This document shows positions 8,803 through 17,911 of a stretch of DNA of 64,000 nt, piece after piece. The translations under genes and the position numbers were made by a program. Source of the stretch: Streptomyces wedmorensis (lineage in GTDB: Bacteria; Actinomycetota; Actinomycetes; Streptomycetales; Streptomycetaceae); the NCBI RefSeq assembly GCF_000716445.1, contig NZ_JNWK01000042.1:36589-100588 (forward strand), written 5' to 3'. Each line of letters starts with the position of its first letter. Positions within the stretch are counted from its first letter, which is position 1. The notes beneath the pieces are model-generated. The model saw only the letters and a list, made by a program, of their open reading frames with translations. It was not told where the DNA came from and made no database searches.

Positions 8803-9486
8803 TCATTTGAGGTTCGGGAACGCGGACACCACCGTGCACGAGCCCGGCGCGATCTCCGTGAAGCCCGCGTCCCGGACCACCGGCAGCCCGCTCACCGTCA
8901 GCTCGGCCCAGTCCGCGGCCGTCGCGGTCCGGACCGCGAGCGGGAAACCGGCCTCCTGCCACGCCGTGCGCTCGGCCGCCGACATCGCCCACCAGAGGAG
9001 CTGCGCACCGTGCCCGGCCTGCGCCATCGTCTTGCCGGCCGACATGTCGAGCTCCGGGTTGAGCCAGAGCACCGCCGCCCCGTCCGGCACCGGGCCGGGC
9101 GCGGCAGGGTCGTCGAGGTCGGTGCCCGAGACCTGGAGCTTGGCCAGCTCCTTGGGCCAGCCGTCGAGCGGGACCGGCGGGAAGACCCGTACCTCCGCCT
9201 CCGCGCCGTCGACCGTGATCCCCGGGAGCGCGCCCGCCTTCCGCCACTCGGCGCCGCGCGCCCGGCGCACCACCTTGCGGATGCGGGCGTCCTGCCAGTC
9301 GGTGACGGCCTGCGCCCACTCGCCCTCGCCGAGGGAACGGTCGTCGGTCAGGATCTCCAGGACGGCCCGCGCGGCGGTCTCCAGAGCGTCGGTACGGGAC
9401 GGCGGCGCGTCCTTCTCGATGCGGACGACCAGGGGGAGGACGAACTGGGGCTTCTCGTCGCGGAGATCGGTCTCGTTGCTGCTCAC
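8803..9486 (-). CDS. Peptidyl-tRNA hydrolase (PTH2)-like protein
   Basis: This 227-residue protein contains a PTH2-like core in its second half: the segment SAGKTMAQAGHGAQLLWW matches the lysine/glutamine/histidine helix of Pth2 enzymes, which release peptides from peptidyl-tRNA. The N-terminal 100 residues (VLPLVVRIEKD onward) resemble the first beta strand and an actinobacterial extension. It is longer than archaeal Pth2 (about 115 residues), so it may be a divergent paralog, not the housekeeping enzyme. It is on the same strand as the DUF692 operon with an 82-bp gap and divergent from the AIM24 gene. Confidence 0.7.
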   Translation of the reverse strand: MSSNETDLRDEKPQFVLPLVVRIEKDAPPSRTDALETAARAVLEILTDDRSLGEGEWAQAVTDWQDARIRKVVRRARGAEWRKAGALPGITVDGAEAEVRVFPPVPLDGWPKELAKLQVSGTDLDDPAAPGPVPDGAAVLWLNPELDMSAGKTMAQAGHGAQLLWWAMSAAERTAWQEAGFPLAVRTATAADWAELTVSGLPVVRDAGFTEIAPGSCTVVSAFPNLK

Positions 9487-9557
9487 CCGGCAAGTCTGCC
9501 ACTGCCGTGACGAGTGATTCTTGTGGGAATCATCGCTTCCGGGCCAGGATGCCCCTC

Positions 9558-10235
9558 ATGAAGAGCGATCTTTTCGCCGGCGAACACCTCGCCGAGACGG
9601 CCGGCTTTCCGGGGATGACCCTCCAGAACGCCAAGTCGGTCAAGTACACCGTCAACGGCGAGATGCACGCCCGCCAGGGCTCGATGATCGCCTACCGCGG
9701 CGACCTCCAGTTCGAGCGCAAGGGCCAGGGCATCGGCGGCCTCCTCAAGCGGGCCGTCACCGGCGAGGGCCTCGCGCTGATGGCCGTACGCGGTCAGGGC
9801 GAGGCCTGGTTCGCCCACGAGGCGCAGAACTGCTTCATCGTCGAGATCGAACAGGGCGAGGCCTTCACCGTCAACGGCCGCAACGTGCTCTGCTTCGACG
9901 CGACCCTCCACTACGACATCAAGACCGTGAAGGGCGCCGGCATGACCGGCGGCGGCCTCTTCAACTCCGTCTTCTCCGGCTACGGCAAGATCGCCCTGAT
10001 CTGCGAGGGCAGCCCGATCGTCATTCCCGTCACCCCGCAGGCACCCGTCTACGTCGACACCGACGCGGTCGTCGGCTGGAGCGAGCAGCTCCACACCTCC
10101 CTCCACCGCTCCCAGTCCCTCGGCTCGATGCTCCGCGGCGGCTCGGGCGAGGCGGTCCAGCTCAAGCTGGAGGGCCAGGGCTTCGTCGTCGTCCGGCCGA
10201 GCGAGCTGACCCCGCAGAAGAACTCGTCGAGTTGA
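9558..10235 (+). CDS. AIM24 family protein
   Basis: This 225-residue beta-rich protein belongs to the AIM24/TRAP-like family: motifs NGEMHARQGSMIAYRGDL, GEGLALMAVRGQGEAWFA and the later FNSVFSGYGKIALICEG are typical. The biochemical role in bacteria is unknown; the yeast relative is a mitochondrial membrane-organisation factor. The ATG at 9558 is preferred because AGGA (9546-9549) is eight bases upstream; an ATG at 9549 has no such spacing. The next gene, an ABC ATPase, starts at a TTG overlapping this stop codon, so the three genes to 11802 form one operon. Confidence 0.85.
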   Translation: MKSDLFAGEHLAETAGFPGMTLQNAKSVKYTVNGEMHARQGSMIAYRGDLQFERKGQGIGGLLKRAVTGEGLALMAVRGQGEAWFAHEAQNCFIVEIEQGEAFTVNGRNVLCFDATLHYDIKTVKGAGMTGGGLFNSVFSGYGKIALICEGSPIVIPVTPQAPVYVDTDAVVGWSEQLHTSLHRSQSLGSMLRGGSGEAVQLKLEGQGFVVVRPSELTPQKNSSS

Positions 10236-11155
10236 GGCTGGAGCGCGTCGGGCGGCGCCACGGCCTTCGCGGGCCGTGGGTGCTGCGAGAGGTTTCGCTC
10301 GACCTGCCCGCCGCCGGGCTCGTCCGGGTCACCGGCGCCAACGGAACCGGCAAGTCCACCCTGCTCCGGCTCCTCGCCGGGATCGACGCGCCCACCGAAG
10401 GCCGCGTCACCGGCCGTCCGGCCCGCACCGCCTACGTCCCCGAGCGCTTCCCGGCGGCCCTGCCGTTCACGGCCGCCGACTACCTCGTCCACCTGGGCCG
10501 CATCCAGGGCCTCGGCCGCGCGGCCGCCCGCACCCGCGCGGGGGACTGGCTGGAGCGCTTCGGCGCCGCGGGCCACGCCCGTACACCCCTCGCCGAACTG
10601 TCCAAGGGCACCAGCCAGAAGGTCGCCGTCGCCCAGGCACTCCTCGCCGACCCCGCCCTCCTCGTCCTCGACGAGGCCTGGACCGGGCTCGACACCGGCG
10701 CCCGCGCCGAGCTGGACACCGCCGTCCGCGAACGCCTCACGGCGGGCGCGGCCGTCGTCTACGTCGACCACGACCCGCGGCGGCTCGCGGGGGAGGCGGA
10801 CGCGCTCTACGGGGTCGAAGCCGGCCGGGTACGCCCGGTCCGCGAGACGCCCGCGGCCCCCGCCCGCCCCCTCGTCCGGATCACCGCCTCCGGCAGCCGC
10901 CCGCTCCCGGCCCGACTGCCGGGCGACCCGGTCGCCGAGCCCGTGCCCGGCCACGACGGCCGCGCCGCTCGACGACCGCCAGGCGAACCGGGTACCGGCC
11001 TCGCGCCCGGCGACGACGGGCGCGTCGCGCACACCGCCGCACCGGGCGCCCTCGTCCTGACCGTGGACGCGGCGCACTCCGACGCCCTCCTCGGCGTGTT
11101 GCTCGCGGAGGCCTGGCACATCGACCACCTCGAAAGCGAAGGCGTACGGGTATGA
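10232..11155 (+). CDS. ABC transporter ATP-binding protein
   Basis: This 307-residue ATPase has a Walker A GANGTGKST (residues 35-43), a degenerate signature LSKGTSQK in place of LSGGQ, and Walker B LLVLDEAWTGLD. A roughly 90-residue C-terminal extension contains Arg/Pro-rich sequence and a small alpha/beta end. The TTG start overlaps the upstream TGA (TTGA), which suggests coupled translation. The membrane protein downstream overlaps at ATGA. Together they look like a small exporter or a membrane-protein modulator of the CcmA-like class. The substrate is not apparent. Confidence 0.82.
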   Translation: MRLERVGRRHGLRGPWVLREVSLDLPAAGLVRVTGANGTGKSTLLRLLAGIDAPTEGRVTGRPARTAYVPERFPAALPFTAADYLVHLGRIQGLGRAAARTRAGDWLERFGAAGHARTPLAELSKGTSQKVAVAQALLADPALLVLDEAWTGLDTGARAELDTAVRERLTAGAAVVYVDHDPRRLAGEADALYGVEAGRVRPVRETPAAPARPLVRITASGSRPLPARLPGDPVAEPVPGHDGRAARRPPGEPGTGLAPGDDGRVAHTAAPGALVLTVDAAHSDALLGVLLAEAWHIDHLESEGVRV

Positions 11156-11802
11156 CGGCGCTCCTGCGCTACCAGTCGGGCCTGCTGCTGCGCTCACAGC
11201 GCTGGCTGGCGCCGCTCCTCCTGTACGTGGCCATCGTCGGCGTCGGCGTACGCGCGGGCGAACCCGTGCTCGGAGCCCTCGGTCTCACGGCCGCCGCGCT
11301 GCTGCCCGTCGCGGCCTGGTCCGTACGGATCTGCGTCACCCAGGAGCCGCCCGCGGCCCGGAACGTCGTGGCGGCCGCGGCGGGGCGTGGCCGTACCCAT
11401 CTCGCGGCGCTGCTCACCGGGACCGCCTGGCCGGCGCTCGTCGGCACCGTCGCGGTCCTCGTCGTGACGGCGCTGAGCGACCGGCGCGGCGTCACCGCGC
11501 TCGCCGCCGTGTCCACCGGCGTCCTCGCCGCGCTCACCTGCGCCCTGACGGGCGCGGCCGTCGGCGCGCTCTCCTCGCGCCCCTTCCTGCCCGCCCCCGG
11601 CTGGTCCCTCACCGTCCTCGTCCTCGGCTGCCTCCTGGCCCTCGTCACCACGGGCTCCCCCGCGAAGCACGCCATGACCACCCTGGTCACCGGCGCCCGG
11701 ACCGCCACCGCCCACCCACCGGCCCTCGCCTGCGCCGGCGCGCTCCTCCTCGTGGCGGCCGCGGCGGCCCTGTCCAGCCGTGCCACGGCCCGCCTGGAGT
11801 GA
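11152..11802 (+). CDS. ABC transporter membrane subunit
   Basis: This 216-residue protein is nearly all hydrophobic helices, about six, separated by short loops, one charged (VRICVTQEPPAARNV). It shares no motif I recognise with a named permease family. Its ATG overlaps the ATPase stop codon by four bases, and this context is the reason to call it the permease half of the pair. It ends 41 bp before the converging deacetylase gene. Confidence 0.7.
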   Translation: MTALLRYQSGLLLRSQRWLAPLLLYVAIVGVGVRAGEPVLGALGLTAAALLPVAAWSVRICVTQEPPAARNVVAAAAGRGRTHLAALLTGTAWPALVGTVAVLVVTALSDRRGVTALAAVSTGVLAALTCALTGAAVGALSSRPFLPAPGWSLTVLVLGCLLALVTTGSPAKHAMTTLVTGARTATAHPPALACAGALLLVAAAAALSSRATARLE

Positions 11803-11842
11803 TCCCGGAGTGCTTCCCGAGTGATTCCGGCCGCCGATCGGC

Positions 11843-12724
11843 TCATCGGCCCATGAGCTCGGAGACCTTCACGAAGCGGTAGCCGCGGGCGCGGAGTTCC
11901 GGGACGATGCGGCGGATCGCCTGCTCGGTGACGGGGGCGGCGCTGCGGGTGCAGTGCATGACGACGAGGGAGCCGGGCTCGACCTCGTCGAGCACCTGGT
12001 CGGCGACGGCGTCCGCGTCCTCGGCGAAGGCGTCGCCGCTGACCACGTCCCACTGCACGGCCGTCACCCCGGTGGGGGCGAGCGCACGCAGCGCCGCGTC
12101 GTCGTAACAGCCGCCGGGGAAGCGGAAGTACGGGACGACGTTCACGGCGCCGGCGTCGCGGAAGGCGTCGAAGGCGCGCTGCACGTCGGTCGCCATGTCG
12201 GGGCCGGCGACGGTCGGCAGGCCGTAGCACGGCGAGGCGAAGGCGTAGTGACTGTAGGAGTGGTTCGCGATCTCGAACCGGGGGTCGCCGCCGATCGACT
12301 TCGCCTGGTCGGGGTACTCCTCCGCCCAGCGGCCCGTCATGAAGACGGTGGCGTCCACCTTCAGCCGGCGCAGGGTCGCGATCAGCTGCGGGTTGTCGAA
12401 GTGCTCGCCCCGCGCGGCCCGCGGCCCCTGATCCGCGGTCATGTCCGCGTCGAAGGTGAGGGCGACGACCTTCTCGGCCCCCTTCGCACGGCGCGTGTAC
12501 ACGGGGGTGACCCCGCCGGGCCCCTGCGCCAGGGTCGGAGGCGCGGTGGGGACGCGTGCGGGCTTGGGCCCGGCGGCGGCCGCACTCGCCTTGGGGGACG
12601 GCTTGTGGGAGACGGCCGGCGGTGCCGCCCCGGGGGCGGGGCGCTCGGCGGCGCCCCCGCCGCAGCCGACGAGGGCGGCGCCCAGAAGTCCGAGCGCCGC
12701 CATCTTTCGTACAGGAATGTTCAC
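11843..12724 (-). CDS. Polysaccharide deacetylase (NodB homology) lipoprotein
   Basis: This 293-residue protein begins with a lipoprotein signal, lipobox LVGC with Cys21, then a Pro/Ala linker to about residue 80. The carbohydrate esterase 4 (NodB) domain follows: TFDAD (90-94; Asp is the usual base and metal ligand), the metal-binding NHSYSH near 146-151, RFPGG near 181 and a late LVVMH. The enzyme should de-N-acetylate a cell-wall glycan outside the membrane, most likely peptidoglycan; the exact substrate is not visible. Motif TFDAD differs slightly from the common TFDDG. It is monocistronic, downstream of ppk2 by about 90 bp. Confidence 0.87.
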   Translation of the reverse strand: MNIPVRKMAALGLLGAALVGCGGGAAERPAPGAAPPAVSHKPSPKASAAAAGPKPARVPTAPPTLAQGPGGVTPVYTRRAKGAEKVVALTFDADMTADQGPRAARGEHFDNPQLIATLRRLKVDATVFMTGRWAEEYPDQAKSIGGDPRFEIANHSYSHYAFASPCYGLPTVAGPDMATDVQRAFDAFRDAGAVNVVPYFRFPGGCYDDAALRALAPTGVTAVQWDVVSGDAFAEDADAVADQVLDEVEPGSLVVMHCTRSAAPVTEQAIRRIVPELRARGYRFVKVSELMGR

Positions 12725-12816
12725 GATCGGAAGTTAACCGATCAAACTCGCTAACGCTCGCGACTCGACACCAGCAGCACCCGAGTCCACGCACTGAGCT
12801 GACGCACCATCGCCGC

Positions 12817-13698
12817 TCACGTCCGCAGTAGTCGTGCCCGGCACTCCGCCACGTCGAAGTCTCCGGGCGGGTATGTGGGGTCGAGTGCCTCCAGGTGTTC
12901 GAGGAGCAGTTTGCTGATCGCCCAGTTGCGGTACCACTTGCGGTCGGCCGGGACGACGTACCAGGGGGCTTCGTCGGTGGTGCAGCGTTCGAGGGCGAGG
13001 GAGTAGGCCTCCTGGTAGGAGGGCCAGAGGGCGCGTTCGTCGATGTCGCCGGGGTCGAACTTCCAGTGCTTCTCGGGGTTGTCGATGCGTTCGAGGAGGC
13101 GGGTGCGCTGTTCCTCGTAGGAGAGGTGGAGGAAGACCTTGACGACGGTGACGCCGTCCTCGGCGAGGGACTTCTCGAAGCCGTTGATCTGGGCGTAGCG
13201 GCGGTCCAGCCGGGGGCGGGGGACGAGGTCGCGGACGCGGGCGATGAGGACGTCCTCGTAGTGGGAGCGGTCGAAGATGCCGATCTCGCCGGGCTGGGGG
13301 AGGGCTTTCGTGACGCGCCAGAGGAAGGGATGGTTCCGTTCCTCGGCGGTGGGTGCCTTGAAGGCGTGGATGCGGCAGCCGGAGGGGTTGAAGAGACCGA
13401 TGACGTGTTTGACGGTGCCGCCCTTGCCGCTCGTGTCCATGCCCTGGAGGACGAGGAGGAGGCGCCGTCGGTCGCCGGCGGTGCTCGCCGCGTAGAGGCG
13501 TTCATGGAGGGAGGCGAGGCGGGGGGCGAGGGCCGCGGTGGCGGCGACGCCGGCGGCCTTGTCGGCGGGGCCGGCCGGCGTCGCCCGGGCGTCGTACGCG
13601 GAAAGGTCGACCCGCTCGCCCTCCGGGACGCGCAGGACGTCACGCAGCGCGGGTGCCGAAGCCTGTCGCCGCTTCCCCCCGCCGTCCTTCTTCGCCAT
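12817..13698 (-). CDS. ppk2: Polyphosphate kinase 2 family protein
   Basis: This 293-residue protein carries the PPK2 P-loop-kinase core: LLLVLQGMDTSGKGG (Walker A), the lid segment FDRSHYEDVL with its conserved Arg, and the C-terminal YRNWAISKLLLEHLE helix. The family transfers phosphate between polyphosphate and nucleotides. Size and the MDTSGKGG motif fit class I/III single-domain enzymes that phosphorylate NDP or NMP from polyphosphate; which nucleotide is not determined. The ATG at 13698 has AAGGAA upstream. A hairpin separates it from the phoX gene. Confidence 0.88.
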   Translation of the reverse strand: MAKKDGGGKRRQASAPALRDVLRVPEGERVDLSAYDARATPAGPADKAAGVAATAALAPRLASLHERLYAASTAGDRRRLLLVLQGMDTSGKGGTVKHVIGLFNPSGCRIHAFKAPTAEERNHPFLWRVTKALPQPGEIGIFDRSHYEDVLIARVRDLVPRPRLDRRYAQINGFEKSLAEDGVTVVKVFLHLSYEEQRTRLLERIDNPEKHWKFDPGDIDERALWPSYQEAYSLALERCTTDEAPWYVVPADRKWYRNWAISKLLLEHLEALDPTYPPGDFDVAECRARLLRT

Positions 13699-13750
13699 CC
13701 GCCGTTCCTTCCGCCGCGACCGCTCGTACTCCCCCGATCCTGCGACGGAA

Positions 13751-13772
13751 AGCGGACGCCCGCACGTCCGCT
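13751..13772. terminator. Hairpin after phoX
   Basis: Eight-bp arms AGCGGACG (13751-13758) and CGTCCGCT (13765-13772) flank a six-base loop, just beyond the phoX stop on the minus strand and before ppk2. It probably ends the phoX transcript. Confidence 0.5.
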
Positions 13773-13784
13773 CCCGGGGTCGGG

Positions 13785-15146
13785 TCAGTGCCAGGGGCCG
13801 GTCACGGCGAAGGTGGTGCCGGGGGTGTAGCAGTTGACGTACATCGTGGAGCGGTCCGGGGAGAAGGTGACGCCGGCGAACTCGCCCCATTCCGGGGCGT
13901 CGGGGGTGCCGATGTTGTGGGCGCCGCGGGCGACGGGGTAGACCTCGCCCCTTCTGCTGACTCCGAAGACGTGCTGCGCTCCGTCGCCGTCCTCGCAGAC
14001 CATGAGGCCGCCGGTGGGGGCGAGGCAGATGTTGTCGGGGGACTCGCCGGGGAGCCGGACGTCGGTGTCGGGGCCGAAGACGACGACGAGGGTGAGGCGG
14101 CGGCGGTCGGGCTCGTACTTCCAGACCTGGCCGAAGTGGGTGGCGGCGGAGCCGTTCTCCCGGCGGGCGAAGGAGGAGACGAAGTAGACGGCGCGGCCGC
14201 CCCAGTAGCAGCCCTCCAACTTCTGGGCGTGGGTGATGCCCTTCGGGCCGAAGTCCTGGAGGCGGATGGGCGTCTCGGTGGCGAGGGGGTCCGGTACGGG
14301 GACCCATTCGACGCCGTCGAAGCGGGCGCCGGTCTCCTGGACGGCGGAGAGGTCGGGGACGCCGGGGACGCGCATGGCCTCCAGGGCGCCGCCTGCGCGC
14401 AGCGAGCCGGTGCCGCCGAGCGGCTTGTGGGGGAGGAAGCGGTAGAAGAGGCCGAAGGGGCGGTCGAAGGCGTCCTCCGTCTCGTACACGATGCCGTTCC
14501 CCGGGTCGACGGCGATCGCCTCGTGCTGGAAGCGGCCCATGGCGGTGAGGGGGACGGCTCCGGTGCGGTGGGGGTCGGCGCCGTCGACCTCGAAGATGAA
14601 GCCGTGGTCCTTGGTGTAGCCGTTGGTCCCGGCCCGGTCCTCGGTCTCCTCGCAGGTCAGCCAGGTGTTCCAAGGGGTGTGCCCGCCGGCGCAGTTGACC
14701 GCGGTTCCGGCGATGGCGACGCGTTCGCCGAGGACGTTGTTCCGGCCGTCGAGCTCCAGGGCCGTACAGCCGCCCTTGGCGGCGGGGTCGTACGTGAGGC
14801 CGGGTACGGTCGGGACGCCGATCTTCCCGGTGACCCGGTTCTCGTGGTTGCGGACGAGGTGCACGCGGCCCCGGCGGCCGGGGAAGGCGCCCATGCCGTC
14901 GTGGTTGCTGGGGACCGGGCCTTCGCCGGAGCGGAGCGGGTCGCCCTGCCGGGAGAGGACCTTGTAGCGGAAGCCGGCCGGCAGGTCGAGGAGGCCGGCG
15001 GGGTCGGGGACGAGGGGGCCGTAGCCGCCCCGCCGTCCGGCGGCGGCCGCGCTGCCGGCGAAGAGTTCGGAGAGGGCGCCGGTGAAGGCGATGCCGGCGA
15101 CGGACGCGCCGGTGCGGGAAAGGATCTGACGTCGTGTTGCGGACAT
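13785..15146 (-). CDS. phoX: PhoX-family phosphatase (DUF839), Tat-exported
   Basis: This 453-residue protein starts MSATRRQILSRTG, a twin-arginine signal with a hydrophobic core ending in AGSAAAA. It is a six-bladed PhoX/DUF839 propeller: segments such as VPSNHDGMGAFPG, LVRNHENR and CAGGHTPWNTWLTCEE are typical. PhoX enzymes are calcium/iron phosphatases that work outside the cell after folding. The Cys in CAGG is near the iron site in characterised PhoX. The ATG at 15146 is chosen because it gives the Tat signal; the frame is open further upstream. Phosphate starvation control is expected from the family, but no clear PHO box was recognised. Confidence 0.85.
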   Translation of the reverse strand: MSATRRQILSRTGASVAGIAFTGALSELFAGSAAAAGRRGGYGPLVPDPAGLLDLPAGFRYKVLSRQGDPLRSGEGPVPSNHDGMGAFPGRRGRVHLVRNHENRVTGKIGVPTVPGLTYDPAAKGGCTALELDGRNNVLGERVAIAGTAVNCAGGHTPWNTWLTCEETEDRAGTNGYTKDHGFIFEVDGADPHRTGAVPLTAMGRFQHEAIAVDPGNGIVYETEDAFDRPFGLFYRFLPHKPLGGTGSLRAGGALEAMRVPGVPDLSAVQETGARFDGVEWVPVPDPLATETPIRLQDFGPKGITHAQKLEGCYWGGRAVYFVSSFARRENGSAATHFGQVWKYEPDRRRLTLVVVFGPDTDVRLPGESPDNICLAPTGGLMVCEDGDGAQHVFGVSRRGEVYPVARGAHNIGTPDAPEWGEFAGVTFSPDRSTMYVNCYTPGTTFAVTGPWH

Positions 15147-15314
15147 GAGGCAACAACCCACTTCCTGTTGGCGGACAGACAGGTGGTGTGTGACGTGTGA
15201 CCCGCATGTGTGTATCACGCACTGTCGTGACGCGTGAACCATGCGGGCCACAACTGCCTCGTGTGGCGTGCGCTCTGACCAGGGGTCAGGCGGGCCGGAG
15301 AGCGGCCGATCCCC

Positions 15315-15434
15315 GTGGCCGGCCGGGTCGGGCCGGGCGGGGCGTCGGTGTCAGGCCGTGGCCGGCCGGGTCGGGCCGGGCGGGGCGTCGGTGTCAGGCC
15401 GTGGCCGGCCGAGTCGGGCGGGTGGGGCCCGTGG
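15315..15434. repeat. Tandem 43-bp repeat, 2.8 copies
   Basis: A 43-bp unit starting GTGGCCGGCCGGGTCGG occurs at 15315-15357 and 15358-15400, identical, and then as a decayed copy from 15401. The array ends directly at the stop of the osmC gene (minus strand). It is G+C rich and not CRISPR-like. The rest of the 15147-15434 gap shows no gene. Confidence 0.8.
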
Positions 15435-15860
15435 TCAGGCGAGCTTGGCGTCGAGGGTGATCGTCGTGCCGGTGAGCGCCTGGCTGACCGGGCAGTTCTC
15501 CTTGGCGTCCGCGGCGAGCCGCTGGAATTCGTCCTCGGAGAGGCCGAGGACCTGGCCGACCACGGTCAGGTGAATGCCCGTGATGCCCTGGCCCGGCTGG
15601 AAGGTGACGTCCGCCTTGGTCTCCAGGCGTTCCGGCGCGTGGCCGGCCTTGGCGAGGCCGTTGGAGAAGGCCATGGAGAAGCAGGAGGAGTGGGCGGCGG
15701 CGATGAGCTCCTCGGGGCTCGTCCTGCCGTTCGGCTCCTCGGTGCGGGCGGGCCAGGAGACGTCGTACGAGCCGAGACCGGAGGAGTCGAGGGTGACGAC
15801 GCCGGAACCCTTGAGGAGGTCGCCCTGCCAGACGGTGTGGGCGTGACGCACGGTGGCCAT
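15435..15860 (-). CDS. osmC: OsmC family peroxiredoxin
   Basis: This 141-residue protein is a full-length OsmC/Ohr-type peroxiredoxin. The first redox Cys is in AAHSSCFSM and the second in KENCPVSQAL, the spacing used to reduce organic or hydrogen peroxide. The GRTSPEELIAAAHSSC segment marks the OsmC branch (not Ohr). It acts in the cytosol. The ATG at 15860 has an AAGGGA ribosome site eight bases upstream. It follows zapE on the same strand after 34 bp, so the two may be cotranscribed. Confidence 0.9.
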   Translation of the reverse strand: MATVRHAHTVWQGDLLKGSGVVTLDSSGLGSYDVSWPARTEEPNGRTSPEELIAAAHSSCFSMAFSNGLAKAGHAPERLETKADVTFQPGQGITGIHLTVVGQVLGLSEDEFQRLAADAKENCPVSQALTGTTITLDAKLA

Positions 15861-15894
15861 GGTGGATCCCTTTCGATCGGGTACGGCCACCAAG

Positions 15895-16980
15895 CTACTG
15901 CGCGACGAGCCCCTTCGCGTCGCGGGCGAGCGCGGTGAGCCGGGAGATCGCCCGGAAGTACTTCTTGCGGTAGCCGCCGTTCAGCATCTCGTCGCTGAAG
16001 AGCCTGTCGAAGGGGAGTCCGGAGGCGAGCACGGGTATCTCGCGGTCGTACAGCCGGTCGGCGAGGACGACGAGGCGCAGCGCGGTCGACTGGTCGGGGA
16101 CCGGCTGGACGTCGGTGAGGCAGACGGCGGTGAGGTCGTCGGTGAGCGCGCCGTACCTGCTCGGGTGAACCCTGGCCAGGTGTTCGAGCAGGTGCGGGAA
16201 GTCGTCGAGGGAGGCGCCGGGCGTCGCGTACGCGGTCTCCGTGACGACCTGGTCGGCGTACGGTGCCGGGGCTTCGGGCAGGCCGCGGTGGCGGTAGTCC
16301 TCGCCGTCGATCCGCAGCGGCATGAAGTGGGCGGAGAGGCCCTGGATCTCGCGGAGGAAGTCGGCGGCGGCGAAGCGGCCCTCGCCGAGCTTGCCGGGGA
16401 GCGTGTTGGAGGTGGCGGCGAGCGCCACGCCCGCCTCGACGAGCTTGGCGAGGAGGCTGGAGACGAGGACGGTGTCGCCCGGGTCGTCGAGCTCGAACTC
16501 GTCGATGCAGAGGAGGCGGTGCCCGCTGAGGGTCTTCACCGTCTGCTGGAAGCCGAGGGCGCCGACGAGGTTGGTCAGCTCGACGAAGGTGCCGAAAGCT
16601 TTCAGCGAGGGCTCGGCGGGGGTCGCGTGCCAGAGGGAGGCGAGCAGGTGGGTCTTGCCGACGCCGTAGCCGCCGTCCAGGTAGACCCCGCGCGGGCCGG
16701 TCGGCGCGGCCGGCTTCTTGGCGAACCAGCGGCGCTTGCCCGCGCCGGAGGCGTGCGCGCCGCCCAGTCCCTCGGCGAAGGTGCTCAGCGTCTTGACGGC
16801 GTCCGTCTGGCTGGGCTGGTTCGGGTCCGGGAGGTACGTGTCGAAGCGGACGGAGTCGAACCGCGGCGGCGGCACCATCTCCGCGACGAGACGGTCGGCG
16901 GGGACGTGGGGCTCTCGGGAGCAGAGCGAGAGCGGGGCCGCCTGGGAGGAAGCGGCTTCGGTGAGGGCGCGGGTCGACAC
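15895..16980 (-). CDS. zapE: Cell division protein ZapE / AFG1-like ATPase
   Basis: This 361-residue AAA-like ATPase has Walker A GGYGVGKTH (residues 103-111) and Walker B LLCIDEFEL (156-164), with the downstream segment AATSNTLP as sensor. The family comprises bacterial ZapE, which associates with the division ring, and mitochondrial AFG1/LACE1. The actinobacterial version has an N-terminal extension and a basic linker before Walker A. The next gene is divergent, so the 36-bp gap holds both starts and perhaps overlapping promoters. Confidence 0.88.
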   Translation of the reverse strand: MSTRALTEAASSQAAPLSLCSREPHVPADRLVAEMVPPPRFDSVRFDTYLPDPNQPSQTDAVKTLSTFAEGLGGAHASGAGKRRWFAKKPAAPTGPRGVYLDGGYGVGKTHLLASLWHATPAEPSLKAFGTFVELTNLVGALGFQQTVKTLSGHRLLCIDEFELDDPGDTVLVSSLLAKLVEAGVALAATSNTLPGKLGEGRFAAADFLREIQGLSAHFMPLRIDGEDYRHRGLPEAPAPYADQVVTETAYATPGASLDDFPHLLEHLARVHPSRYGALTDDLTAVCLTDVQPVPDQSTALRLVVLADRLYDREIPVLASGLPFDRLFSDEMLNGGYRKKYFRAISRLTALARDAKGLVAQ

Positions 16981-17016
16981 AGTTCCCCACTGTAATCGTC
17001 ATGTCAGACTGCGAGG

Positions 17017-17805
17017 ATGCGACGACTGCTCCCTGTGACGGACATGACAGCCCCCGAGACCGCCGCCGGTCCCGCCGCCGAGGGCGGTCGCGAGTGGTCG
17101 TTCGACGAGCTCGCCGACGCCTACGCGTACCCGGAGGGTGACGGTGTGTGGCTGCGGGCCAACATGGTCTCCTCGCTCGACGGCGCGGGCCAGCACGACG
17201 GGCGCTCCCAGCCGCTCTCCTCGGACACCGACATGCGGATCTTCGGCACCCTGCGGGGCCTCGCCGACGTGATCGTCGTGGGGGCGGAAACGGTACGCCT
17301 GGAGGGCTACCGTCCGGCCAGGGCGCGGGAGGTCTTCGCCGCCCGCCGGGCTGCCGCGGGGCAGGGCGAGGCCCCCGTGATCGCCGTCGTCAGCGCCTCC
17401 CTCGACCTCGACTTCTCGCTGCCGCTCTTCACCTCGCCGCTGGTGCCGACGCTGATCCTGACCGGGGCCGCGGCCCCCGCCGACCGGGTCGCCGCGGCCC
17501 GGGAGGCGGGCGCCGAGGTGCTGGTCGCGGGCGACGGGGCGGGGGTCGAGCCGGCCCGTGCGGTGGCGGTGCTCGCGGCGCGCGGCCTGCGGCGGCAGCT
17601 GACCGAGGGCGGGCCCCGGCTGCTCGGGCAGTTCGTGGCGGCGGGGGTCCTCGACGAGCTGTGCCTGACGGTCTCGCCGACCATGACGGCGGGTGGCGCC
17701 CAGCGGATCGCCGGCGGCCCCTCGGTGGCCGTCCCGACACGCTTCCAGGTGGCTTCCGTGCTGGAGCAGGACGGCTTCCTCTTCACCCGCTACCGTCGGA
17801 TCTGA
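17017..17805 (+). CDS. RibD C-terminal domain pyrimidine reductase-like protein
   Basis: This 262-residue protein is a dihydrofolate-reductase-like RibD_C reductase: motifs ANMVSSLDG, IFGTLRGLADVIVVGAETVR and LTEGGPRLLGQFV are diagnostic. RibD_C domains use NADPH to reduce an aminopyrimidine in riboflavin synthesis. This copy lacks the deaminase half and no rib genes are nearby, so it may act on another pterin- or pyrimidine-like compound. It is divergent from zapE. Confidence 0.85.
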   Translation: MRRLLPVTDMTAPETAAGPAAEGGREWSFDELADAYAYPEGDGVWLRANMVSSLDGAGQHDGRSQPLSSDTDMRIFGTLRGLADVIVVGAETVRLEGYRPARAREVFAARRAAAGQGEAPVIAVVSASLDLDFSLPLFTSPLVPTLILTGAAAPADRVAAAREAGAEVLVAGDGAGVEPARAVAVLAARGLRRQLTEGGPRLLGQFVAAGVLDELCLTVSPTMTAGGAQRIAGGPSVAVPTRFQVASVLEQDGFLFTRYRRI

Positions 17806-17911
17806 CAATCGTCGGAATTTGTCGTTCCGCTTTCTGTCCGCTGGGCACACTTACTGTCGCAGACCCCGTGCGGGCACGGGGAAGGATGGTTTCCGCAGAA
17901 GGGCTCCTGAG

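Noticed and set aside
15315-15434. CRISPR array
   Set aside because: The 43-bp units are directly adjacent without spacers and no cas genes are present.
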